Shown one piece after another: positions 9,233 to 19,972 of a stretch of DNA of 64,000 bases. Every line of letters begins with the position of its first letter. Position 1 is the first letter of the stretch. The stretch spans positions 4,612,718-4,676,717 of the forward strand of contig OZ017768.1 in the NCBI GenBank assembly GCA_963969345.1, in the 5' to 3' direction. The translations under genes and the position numbers were made by a program. Source of the DNA: Turbatrix aceti (lineage: Eukaryota; Nematoda; Chromadorea; Rhabditida; Panagrolaimidae). The notes beneath the pieces were generated by a model. It saw only the letters and a program-made list of their open reading frames with translations. It searched no databases and had not been told where the DNA came from.

Positions 9233-12056
9233 ATGATCATTCTGCGGCGGCCTGCGCATGGGATCATACCTTTTTCTCACTTTCTTTTTGATTACGAACA
9301 AGTAAGTGTATCTCTGAGTTGGTCGTTAACAATTGCAATTGTCGATTGACAACTATAAACAGTTTTTTTTATTGTTCTTGTTCTCAGATTCTTGTAGACG
9401 ACATGCTGAGATTCGAGTGGCACGATGTGAGAACCCCATTGTTTATCTGCCTCTGGATGATGTTTATCCTCACCATGAAAGTCCGTAGGTGTCTTTTTTT
9501 TGCTTCTTCGACAAAAATGTTGGTCGAGCAAAATCTTCAGTGTTCCACTCAAAATTCAAAAGCATGCAACTCCCGGATTCAGCGTTGCTTGTCATTGCCG
9601 GATTCGTAGTCGGGACCGTGCTTGACAAATTTGTTTCCCATGACATCTACATGGACCCAGGTAGGCTGATCTTCTGGGGGGACAAAACTGAGTGTATGCG
9701 TCTTCAGACCTCTTCTTCATGTACCTCCTGCCCCCGATCGCTCTCGAAGCAGGCTACTTCATGCCAAATAAGCTTTTCTTTCAAAATCTCGGCACTATAC
9801 TGACTTTCGCAGTTTGCGGGACCCTTTTCAACATCGTCTGCATAGGTCTGACGTTGTGGGCGTTCAACGGGTACTACTCGATCCAGATCTCCCTCATCGA
9901 CCTCATGCTTTTTGCTTCGCTCATCTCAGCCGTCGATCCGGTGGCTGTGCTGAGCGTGTTCACGGAGATTAAAGTCAATGAATTCCTTTACATTACCGTT
10001 TTCGGCGAATCTCTTTTGTAAGTTGTCTTTGTCAACCTTCGACTGCAGCAGAAAATTTATTCAACCGAAAATTTTTCTTCAGAAACGACGCAGTCACAAT
10101 CGTTCTGTACCACGCTCTGTCATCGATGGCGTTCATCGGGAGCGCTCACCTGGTACCTGCCGACTTCCTCCGTGCTTCACTTGCTTTTTTCCTCGTCACC
10201 ATCGGCGGGGTGTTGATCGGAGTTTTGTTTGCCATAATCGCAGCTGTTTGCACTAGGTAGCCTTTTTTCGGAACCCAAAAATACGCGCGCTCATTTTTTG
10301 GGTGATTTTCAGGATGTCATCTCACCTGAACTACACACAACCTCTTGTCTGCCTACTGGTGCCGTATATCTCCTACCTGGTCTCCGAGTGGGCCCACTAC
10401 TCCGGTATCCTGGCGTAAGGTCCTAGGAGCTGGTAGCGTGTAAAATTGAAGGGTGCCGGTGGTGTTTAGGATCGTTGTGTGCGGCGTCTTCATGAAGCCC
10501 TACATCCAGAAGAACATGAACGACACCGAGGCAACTGTCAAGTACTTTCTCAAGCTCATAGCTTCCCAGTGAGTTCCACTTTACTGTTCTTGTTGTCTAC
10601 CCCAGATTTTTTTCCAGCTCAGAAGCCATGATCTTCATTTTCCTCGGTCTGTCCACGTTTTCGAGAAACCACGCCTGGGACATGCCATTCATGATCGTAA
10701 CCATCCTTTCCTGCTTCGTCTTCCGCTTCGTCGGCATCTACATTTTTTCTTTTATATGCAACTTTTTCCGGGACGAGCCCATCAAGCTCATTGATCAGTT
10801 CATCATGGCCTACGGCGGCCTGCGCGGAGCCATCTGCTACGGCCTGGCCATGTCTCTGGACAAAGACAGCATCCCGGCGAAGGACATCTTCGTGACGACG
10901 AGTGTCATTGTCATCGTGCTCACCGTCTTCCTCCAAGGCAGCACGATAAAGCCCCTCGTCGATTTCCTCCAAGTCGAGCGCCAAAGCATCCCCACACCCG
11001 ACACTTCCGGAGCAGCCGGGGCCATGGTAGACGGTATCAAGGACGACCTCCTGGCCGGCGTCGAGGCTATCGCCGGCATCCGGGGTCAATACTTTGTGAG
11101 TTTTATCTATAGTTTCGCGCTTGTTTGCATGCATGCATGCTGTCCGTTGTCGGATTTTTTGTCCCCCTCCAAAGGGAAAGGGGGGAAAGGGACCTGTTGC
11201 GTGCGTGCGTGAGCGAGCGTTTAACCTCGAGCACTAAAAACGAGCAACGAGGGGACGAATGTTTAGTTCCCGTTCTCCTTTAGCAGAGGGGTGGCTAGCG
11301 CCAGCAGTTGCAGTGTTGTGTCTGGCAACACTGGCTGGTGCGGAGCTGCAAAAAAGAACTATAATACATACGCAGCGACACTGGACTCGACTTGACTCGA
11401 CTTGCGGTGTGTCTGCTCTGCGTAGGCATCGAGGGACATTGCGATGCGATGTCCGACGATGAGAGAGAGTTGACTGACTGAGTTTGCAAACGCTTTTTTT
11501 TTCCGAATTTCGGTGAACAACGAAAAAAAACCAAGAACGTGCAGTGCATCAAGTACAAAAACCAAACAGCCTAGAATGATGATCGATTGACGATGAAAAA
11601 ATGAAAAAAAAAGCAGTCTATCGAGCATACAAACGTTTTCCGATCCCCGACCCTTCCCCATGGGGACCGGGGGCCGATCTTTGTTCGTTCGAAAGAAATC
11701 AGTCCTGATCGTTAAATTGGCCTGCGCATGATCGCATGATCCCCTCTCATCACCCAAACGAACGTGACTAGCACGACTTGGACTTTTTGGACCGCGCTGA
11801 TCACTTTTTTCTCTTTTTTTTTCCTCCTGCAGACTGGAATTGAGCTGATAACGTCCCTTTTTTTGTTTCTTTGCAGTGGCGACGACGATTCAGCACAATT
11901 GATCGCGAATTTGTGGTGCCCGTTTTGACGTCATCCAAAGCCACGCATACGGATAAGCTGTTGAACAAGTTTGACTCCGCTCACCTGAAACCCGTTGATT
12001 CACGTGATATGCTTATCCGTGGCCTCAATGCGGAACTCTCTGCCAGCGAGCATTGA
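9233..12056 (+). CDS. Na+/H+ exchanger (NHE/CPA1 family)
   Basis: Exons 9388-9484, 9541-9660, 9708-10017, 10083-10256, 10313-10414, 10470-10568, 10618-11095 and 11877-12056 encode 519 residues. A tentative first exon 9233-9301, joined in phase, would make 542. The conserved core is clear: [26 protein letters not shown], the ion-binding FGESLLNDAVTVVLY, and YGGLRGAI followed by the last helices. The protein exchanges Na+ for H+ across plasma or endosomal membranes. The cytoplasmic tail is short, about 100 residues, and lacks the long regulatory tail of NHE1-type proteins. No convincing signal sequence was found, so the true N-terminus is uncertain. The last intron (781 bp) holds no recognised repeat; two AATAAA signals follow the stop. 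Confidence 0.9.
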
Positions 12057-12102
12057 TTGTAGTAACTAACTGACAGACTGCTTTGTAGTGTATATTTACA
12101 GG

Positions 12103-12120
12103 AATAAAATAAAGAATAAA
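12103..12120 (+). terminator. Two AATAAA poly(A) signals of exchanger gene
   Basis: AATAAA at 12103-12108 and 12115-12120, about 50-60 bp after the exchanger stop codon. Confidence 0.6.
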
Positions 12121-13460
12121 ATACATAGTCGTAGCGCACGCAGGTAAGCCCATCGTCGACGGTTCAAGGTAGAGGTAAACGATGGGGTTCCCAACATCTC
12201 CTCACCATTTAGCAACTACCTCAACTGTCGGAAGCGATGGCTTTTTTGCTTTGCTTTCTTTGCGCGAACGAACGATGGACGCAAACTGGTAGGCTCCAGG
12301 ACCCGGTGGAATTCGGGCGATGGGGGACGATGTGGACAATACCAACAATTCTCAAAAACTCCCGGGGACCTCTTCGTAGGGATGGAGGTGTAGTAGGAAC
12401 AAGAGTGGACAGATCCAGCTCCCCGGCCCCTGTCGATTCGTACTATTAGTAGTTTAGTAGTAGCAGTAGTATTCGTAGTAGAGGTCGGTAGACATAATAC
12501 ACACGCAGCACGCGTTGCAGGGGCCTCATCCCGGCAATTGGGGCTCGGGCTGCTCACTCGCCCCTTTCTCGTAAGTTCTCTCGCTGTCTCGTCGCACTAC
12601 GACACGTTCAACGGGGGACGGCAGTCGTTTTGTGTACACTTTTGGTTGGGAGGAGGATGTCCGTGGTCCGGCGTGGTACGGCGGCGACGACGGCGATGGT
12701 GGCGGTGGTTGTTGGTGGTGATAGTGGCGGTAGCGGTGGTGCAAAGAACAAGCGCGCGCGTGTAAGTCTACATCTATTGACTCGCAAGAGTGAGAGGGAG
12801 AATAGACGAGACGAGAGAAGCACAGAAACAAACGTGGTTGCCTCCTGCCATCCCCAAGCCCGAAAGGAAAACCACGCCCGCAGACGTTTTTTGGTGCTGT
12901 TTCGTGTTTGCTTGTCTGTCTGAATCCGGGCTCAACGCTAACGACAGACGACAGGACGACGCAACCAACAAACGCATGCACGGCCCATCGGCTACCACAC
13001 CACCCCCCGAAGAGGTTGGACTCAATGGCTTCTCTATGTATTTTTTACACAGTCCGAAGCGCGCTTGTTCGTTCGTTCGTACGCGCTCGCTTTCTCCTCT
13101 CTTTTTTTTTTAGCGACGACGAAGGGGCACGGAATAAGGGAAAGAGAAGGAGGCGGTAAGTGCTCGGTTTATGTTCGTTTTTTTTGTTTCTCTGCCCAAC
13201 AATTAGGACACTGATCGATTCAGCCCGCAGCAACAGCACCAGCAACATCAGGAGGGAGTGTGCGTTCGTTTGTTCCTCCGTTCGTTTTGAATCTATCCCC
13301 AACCTCCGAAGGAACGAATGAACGAACGCAGACAAGGAGACCGAGAGCAAAGGTGTGCAGGTGTACGCTGGTCGATGGTCGACTATTCATTTCTATTCCT
13401 TCCTTGACCTTAGGCCTCATCACAGCCAGCTAACTCTCACTTCCGTAACTGAGTCTGCAC
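12121..13460. other. Intergenic DNA, no gene recognised
   Basis: GC-rich in places with simple repeats of GGCGGTGG type around 12680-12745. Open frames here are on both strands, low complexity (Arg, Ser and Pro runs) and without conserved motifs. Confidence 0.4.
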
Positions 13461-14131
13461 TAGTGTTTATCTGATATCAGGTTTAGACTGATATCAAGGT
13501 CTGATACTGATACTGATATCAGATCAGTATCAGTCAGGCAAGAATTTTGAAAGGTCAACATGATATCATGATAGCAAAAATCAATATCAATCAGTATCAT
13601 GATCTCAGAAAAAAGTATCATGATACTGATATCTCAATCAAAAAAACGGAAGCAACAACAAAAAGCGGGTTTAAAGCAGTGTGGCAAAATTTCGGGAGAG
13701 ATTACAATCCGTGAAAAAATCTCCGGAGTATAAAAACTAGGTTTTACCGTCATTTTTTTCGTTATTTTTTATTTTTGAACACTGAAATCTTCTGCGAAAT
13801 TTTTTTTACCCGAAAGAATCTCCGGATATTCTCTGGAGAAATTCTCTTGAGAGATTTTGAAGATTCACTTTTTTTACTAGTTTTTCTAAACGACGACATT
13901 GCATGTTATTTATTCAAATGAAATTGAATTTGAGATTTTTTGTGGGATTTTTTTCATATCTAACAGATATCACGATATCAGACTGATATCATGATATCAG
14001 CCTGATATCAGGTTACTATCAGTCAGGCACGTTTTTTTTCCTTCAACCTGATATCAGTATCAGATCATGATACTTTTTTTAAGTATCAGATCAGATCATG
14101 ATATCAAAAAAACGGTATCAGATAAACACTA
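13461..14131. mobile_element. hAT-type MITE, TGATATCA family
   Basis: Inverted repeats TAGTGTTTATCTGATA at both ends are flanked by perfect 8-bp duplications GTCTGCAC (13453-13460 and 14132-14139). Within roughly 170 bp of each end the sequence is packed with variants of TGATATCA/TGATATCAGG and TGATACTGATATC; the middle 300 bp lacks them. Such subterminal arrays often bind transposase in hAT elements. No transposase gene is present. Confidence 0.9.
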
Positions 14132-14139
14132 GTCTGCAC

Positions 14140-16236
14140 CAACGCTTAATATTTATTCGCGGCTCGCTCGGTGGTTGGCTTTACCGTAACGTAGCGTAAC
14201 TCTCCTGGGGGAAGAAATATCATGTTTTTTGTACTCCGTAGGTAGGCATGTCACGCAACCGGCTTACGTTAGTTAGTCGGCTCCTCGTTGGTTGTTGGTT
14301 GCCCCGACGACAGTCTGGGATAGGAGTCAGTCGAGTTGTCCTTCCTGTCTACCTACATACGTACCTACGTGCAACCAGAGAGCAGAGCAAAACCCGGGGG
14401 AACGGCTCTGCTGACTGAAAGATGCACTTGTATTTATACACATTCATTCACGTGAAACACCTGCCTGCGACTCAGCTACATCGGAGTTGGAGTACGGTGG
14501 CTTTTTATAGCCCCTCTTAGCGGTGGTTTTCTCGCGAGATAACAAATCCAGGAATTTATCGCAGACACAAATTATTGCACTACACTGCGCAGAACGATCA
14601 CATTGGTAACAATTGGAGCGTTCAGGTGGCGTTCAATCACCGGATTTAATGATAAAAATAAAACACGGAGCACGGATAAAACATATTTAGTTTTTTTTTG
14701 GTTCACACCTCGTTGTCCCTCTTAGAGACAGACGACAGCGGCAGCTGCAATGGATACATACGTGACAGAGGGAACGTGCGTGCGACTGCGACGCCGTACA
14801 ACGTATAACAAAGACGAAGAGGAGGAAGTGATCGCTGGCCTCACCGGGCCGGCCCCTATTCACCTCTACCGAGTGCGTATATTTATAAAAAACAATGGGG
14901 ATAAAAAAATCTGCGTCGAGGAAACGAGACGCAGAACAGAGCACAGGAGTACGGAAAAGACCAAGCGCGAACAGAACAGATGCAAAAGACAAATACCGTT
15001 GCCATGCGAATATGAGGGACTACGGCGGAGTCCACGGAGCGGTAACGTTGTCGGTATTGATTGATCACGGACTCTGCACGGGACTCCGTTCGTGCCAGGT
15101 CTGAAAGCCTTCCTTCTTCGCCGTTCAACGGCTACGCACGTTTTCTGCTTTTTTGAATGAGCATCGATGCTCGCGCATCGTAAAAAAATCTGGGCCTCCG
15201 CAAGAGGGGTTTGAATCATAAAAAATCATTCTTCTGTCAGACATAGCATATGGCTTCCTAAGTAAGTAAGGAAGTGCCAAGTGTTAGCAGCAGGGGCAAA
15301 AATAGGGCTGAACCTTCGGCACAACAACCGGACTAGGCGAAAAAATAAAAATAAGAAATTTTATTTCAAGACAAAATTTTTAATTTTAATTTTTCAGCTC
15401 AACTAAGCACTAGCCCAATGGCATTTTTTTTCACTTTTTTGCCTAAAACATTTGTTCCAATGTTTCACAAAAAAATATTATCTCAACTTACAAGCAACAT
15501 TAAAAATACAATCGCTGCAAAAAAACTGAATTGTTGTCTTTTTTACCTGTTTTTGATTTTTTTGGGGACTGTTTTATATTCAGCCTAGGACCAGGTCATA
15601 GTAATTTTTCTGTGGCCATTGTGCTAAGCCCAGGCCCCATTTTTGTCTCTGGTCAGCAGCGGTCAGCAAACACTTTACTACGCAGAGGTGCAGAACCTGC
15701 AAAGAGCGTCCTCAAACAAATCAGTGTTTCATGGTCTTTGTTAGCGTTATCACACCTTGCTCATGTCCGTCGTGATCGACGGGCTGCTTCTCATGTGCAG
15801 CCGACTTCCTGGTCTACGCCCCGGACTACAATCTATGTATTTTTTTCAAAGCACTGCACCGGCGACAAAATTTTGTTAGCATGCATGCAGTGTTTGTTGT
15901 TTCATGCGATTATAATATTACCTAGGCCCTAACTAAGTGCAGTTTCTGTTGCGCGGATGATGTCATGCTTAACGCTGTGAAACAACGAAGAAAACCTAAT
16001 CAAATTCGAGAATGAATACAATCCAGTTATACAACGCGATGAAATTAAATCAAATCACCCAATAATTTTTACACGGCACCTTTATGTCAGGTACAAATAC
16101 TTGGATTGGTTAAATTTGTACAACATCAAACAAAAAAAGGAAAAAAAAAAAGAAAAAAAGCTGTGACATGGAAAAAAACGTGTACATAAAAAATGGAGGG
16201 GTGAGGTGAAGAGTCAGAGATTGATTTGGATGATGA
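14140..16236. other. Intergenic DNA, no gene recognised
   Basis: Nothing convincing codes here. Around 15330-15450 there is a weak inverted pairing (CTAGGCGAAAAAATA versus TTTTTTGCCTAA) that may be a small decayed repeat. The remainder is non-repetitive to the eye. Confidence 0.35.
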
Positions 16237-16831
16237 TCACTGATGTTTCTCGTAGGGCGTGAAGGCGTAGGCTGCGTACGTCTTGTCAATGAAAAACTTG
16301 AGCAACTGGGTCCACGCAGCGACGAGCTCTTTCTTCTCCTTGGCGTCCTTGATGTCGAGTTGCTGGATGCCGGCGATGAAGCCCTGCTCCCACATGTCGA
16401 GAAAATGAGGCTTCAGACCGTACTCGGCGTAGCTCTTGTGCTTGACGCCGAGTTGTTCTGCCTTGGTGCTCACCATTTCGGGGTCTAGGTCGTGGTCCAT
16501 TATCAGGGATCGAAAGTATTGGAACTGGCCTTCGCTGAAATATACACCAGGGTTTTTAAATTTACAAATCAAGGATATTGGTACCAAGAACCTACCAAAC
16601 AACAGCGAGCTTCGGTGACGCTTTGAGCTCCTCAAGAGTGCAGCTGTGCTTCAGGACGACATTGCAGATCTTGGGACTCGATTCGCAGCAAAAGAGCATT
16701 GTATCGAGAAAAATGTTCCTTCGCTGTTCGACTATCAACGGCCAGTTCTGCTTGAGAATTCGCCTTTTCTTGTCAGACATTTGGAAAAGTTTCGGACACG
16801 CAGGAGCGGTAGTTGACTTTCGTTCCGGCAT
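16237..16831 (-). CDS. Globin-family protein
   Basis: Exons 16596-16831 and 16237-16534 join (TTTG|CGAAGG) into 177 residues. The second exon contains the F-helix pattern LGVKHKSYAEYGLKPHFLDMWEQGF; the His in GVKH occupies the proximal F8 haem-ligand position. A long H helix follows (KKELVAAWTQLLKFFIDKTYAAY). The first half fits globin A-C helices (KKRRILKQNWPLIVEQRRNIFLDTM) but the invariant CD1 phenylalanine is not obvious. An N-terminal extension of about 20 residues precedes the globin fold. Nematodes carry many divergent neural globins of this sort. Haem binding is likely; role in oxygen binding, sensing or redox is unknown. Confidence 0.8.
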
Positions 16832-17046
16832 GATTCGTGGACGGTAGCTTGTGTTGGTTTTTTCTGACAGAACGTGAGTTTTTCTAAAATGGCGGTTTAT
16901 TTATTTAGAGAGTGTAAACTAGACAGACATGCGGCAAGCGGAAGACGCCTATTTTTTACGATCGTCCGCTACGAAAATCGAACGTTCCAATTTTTTTTGT
17001 CATGCAAACACGGAAACCAAATTTGAAATTTGAAAAGAGTGTCAAC

Positions 17047-17508
17047 CCGAAATAGGCAAACAACCGTTTTTTTTTGTTTTCGAACGAACACGAACATTTT
17101 GTCAATTTTGTTCGGGAAATCAAACAAATGCAAAAATTTTTGTAAGTGTTCGCGAACAAACAACGAACAGATTTTTAGCATACTTTATACAAAATTTTGT
17201 CCAAACTGGGCATAAAAACGTAAACATCGGTACTATGAATTTTCACGTTTTTGGTGACAGTTTTCCTACGCTTTTTATTGCCAATGGCAATTGACACTAT
17301 TTGCCATTTTTGGAAAAATAACATCAATTTCGGCGCCATTAAACTCATTTTACCTAAAATTTTTGTTCGTTTTATCTGTATGGAAAATTTATCTTTGTTC
17401 GCGAACGAACTCAAACAAAACAAATTTGTTTTCGAACGAACACGAATGCAAAAATTTGAATTTGTTCGCGAACGAACACAAACGAACACGAACGTTCGCC
17501 CATCTCAG
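17047..17508. mobile_element. hAT-type MITE, TTCGCGAA family, copy 2 (inverted)
   Basis: Flanked by perfect 8-bp duplications GTGTCAAC (17039-17046 and 17509-17516). The right end, read inward, is CTGAGATGGGCGAACG, close to the CAGGGATGGGCGAACG end of the copy at 3359-3794. The left end is CCGAAATAGGC, decayed. Interior matches copy 1 in opposite orientation, including the block with AAAATTTTGTCCAAACTGGG. Palindromic TTCGTTCGCGAACAAA variants are clustered near both ends. It lies about 0.2 kb upstream of the globin start. Confidence 0.85.
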
Positions 17509-17700
17509 GTGTCAACATTCCAAAATTTTGTGACATAAAATAACAAAATGTGATTTACAGGTGCCCCCTTCTGGCACCTACGATGGCACCTTGGGCATGG
17601 CGTGTCAGTCCCGAGTCTCCTCTGATGTGAATTACCGGCTTTAAAAGCAGGTAATTTAGGGATTTAGAGATTACGAGTGAGTTGCGAGCGTCCTTTGCAC

Positions 17701-18483
17701 CTAGGTAGTGTCATGCAATTCGAGACTGACTGAATTTGGCATCATCGGCCTGCAGACAAAGCCGAGACAATGGTTAGACCATCTGCAAACACACAAAATG
17801 CTCAGAAAGATGGATTTGGCTTTAATTAATTTGGCAAGCAAAAAACAAAAGTGTAATTCGTTCGCGGAACGTCGTAAAAAGGACCTCCACGCGTGCTTAT
17901 CATTGATCAAGACCCGCCGCTGCGGTGATCTTTGTTCCTGGACGCTTGTCCTGGATGGCACTTGTGTTTTACGGCCCACACATCCAATTGTTTCCAAGTC
18001 GGTTGTGCTAGGAATACTCGAGAAAAAAAAACTTAATTCATCCAACCAATTTCGGACGGCAAACAATGGTCGCATGCAGAAACGCCCCCTTTGCTGACGC
18101 AGGAAGATAATTTTATTGCCCTGCGTGACACTTTGGAACCAGGGATCAAAGTATAATATTACATACCTGTCCGGTCCTGCAAAGGCACTGCTCGGCGGCC
18201 CATAAAAATGGCAACAAATCTTGTTTGAATTTTTTTTTATTTCGTCGTTTTGCGCAGAATAATGCGGTAATTCGAAACAATTTGACCTTTTTCGATGCCA
18301 AAAAAAGCAAAAATACATTAATTTTGTTACCTTCAAATGAGTTCCAAAAATCTCCGGAAACAAAAAAGGAAACTCACTCATGATCAAAATCGATAGTATC
18401 CTCGTGCCGGTTGCAGAGCGCCGATACGGTATGTCCCATGGTGACGCGGTGACTCTACTGACGACCGGAGCAGAGCAGCACAC
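17701..18483 (-). other. Orphan open frame of about 260 codons, coding status doubtful
   Basis: An uninterrupted minus-strand frame, unusually long for non-coding DNA of this composition. Its first ATG is about 34 codons in. A 129-codon plus-strand frame (17708-18097) overlaps it. The translation shows no domain I recognise and is rich in scattered Cys, Phe, Arg and Ser without periodicity. There are no good intron boundaries giving a larger gene. It could be a young gene, a decayed exon cluster or chance. Confidence 0.2.
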
Positions 18484-19451
18484 AAGTGGCGATGATGCCC
18501 GCGGTTACGGTTCGTTTCTGAAGAACGTCATAATTTATTTATTTCTTATACGCAATTTTTTTATGGAGATCCAGAACACGCTAAGGAAATTGGAATTGTG
18601 CAAGATGAATAAAACAGACAACGGCAGAACACATTTATGCTAACATCAGGTTCAGGATTTATTTTTATAATAAAAAAATTTTTACAATGAACGTACTATG
18701 TAATCTCGAAATGGCAACTCACGGTACACACACAACACGGTCGAGGCGGGACGGGACGGGGCGGTCATTCCTGGGAGAAAACTTCCCTCCCCCCAAATTA
18801 TTCAATTCAAAGCCGTTCGTTTTAAAATTGCCCCGGAAGGAGAGTCGATCTGCCCAGACCAGGAAACAGAGACCGAAGTTAGCTTGCCTTGCATAATTGT
18901 TAGCACTGATTTGGGAAAAGACAGGCACAAGGAAAAAAAGGCAACAAACTGACCTTTACACCGCCCGCAGACCAGGCCGTGCCGTATGCAAGCGGGAAGA
19001 AATCATGCGCTTGTTTTCACGCAAGTGCCCTTCTCTGCACTTTTTAACCGGCAGCAAACAAATTTCTGGCACACGTTGTTTGGTTTTTTATGTGCACAAA
19101 AACCTTCCGGGACATGCATGGGATATGTTAGCATGCAGGTATATGTACATACCTGTTCTATTTACCTGGCAAAGAGGGCGGAAGCTTTTTTTTTCAATTT
19201 TTTTCTTGGCACTTTTCTCGGGGTGTACCCTTACAAGATGTGTTCTTTGTTTTGGAACAAGTTAAACTGAGGAACGGAGAATCGGTAATGAGCCCAGCCA
19301 ATTCTCGTGAATGGCACGAGGCATTTTTTCTGAGCTTAAAGACAAAAATACATTTCTTTTATATTTACAACACAAGCTTAATCCCACACCCCGCAAACAA
19401 AAACGCAAACAGTGTTTATCTATGGTATCGGTGGCAAAGCAGTACCCCAAT
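18484..19451. other. Intergenic DNA, no gene recognised
   Basis: AT-rich sequence without recognisable coding exons or terminal repeats. Confidence 0.35.
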
Positions 19452-19972
19452 CAGGGTTCTCAACGGGCCTGTTTTTTTTCGGCCCGGGCCGGGCCGGGCT
19501 TGCAAAATTGAGGCCCGGCCCGGCCCGGGCCAGCCCGGGCCGGCCCGCCTTAATAGTACCTAGTTTTGTAAATAAATTTTATCGTCGAAAAACCGTTAAA
19601 AAACAACAACAAACCCGAAGGTGGCAGAAGCACTTCCTCATCGTTGCACAGATTCATTTTCCGCTCAATTACTAGTGCTCTTATGAACTGACGACAAAAT
19701 TACGGTACCCGCCATTTACCTTTTGCTTCCAGATTAGCCCAAAGGAACGGTGCCAGGTCCGCATTCTGCGTGCATTTCTTTGCATTCTTCGCGGTTTTTA
19801 CTTTTTCATAAAATTTTTCATAAATTTTGCGTAAAATATGCATTTTTTTAATTATTTTCCGGCCCGTTTTGGCCCGGGCCGGCCAACAAAACCAATCGGC
19901 CCGGCCCGGGCCGTGGAAAATACCGGCCCGGCCCGGGCCAGCCCGGGCCGGCTCGGCCCGTTGAGAACCCTG
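19452..19972. mobile_element. hAT-like MITE, GGCCCGGGCC family
   Basis: The ends CAGGGTTCTCAACGGGCC and GGCCCGTTGAGAACCCTG are perfect 18-bp inverted repeats. Each is followed by dense GGCCCGGGCC and GCCCGGCC palindromes, with an AT-rich centre. The CAGGG terminus suits hAT, but the flanking 8-mers (ACCCCAAT, GCATCATC) do not match, so the target duplication is lost or the assignment is incomplete. Confidence 0.75.

Noticed and set aside
10619..11134. 171-codon minus-strand frame opposite the exchanger
   Set aside because: Shadow of the exchanger exon; acidic composition follows from its codons.
12237..13423. Many open frames rich in Arg, Ser, Pro or Leu on both strands
   Set aside because: Low-complexity GC-rich sequence opens all frames; no motif, signal sequence or splice pattern supports a gene.
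15296..15932. Possible MITE starting TAGGGCTGAACC and ending near CCTAGGCCCTA
   Set aside because: The ends pair over only six bases and flanking 8-mers do not match.
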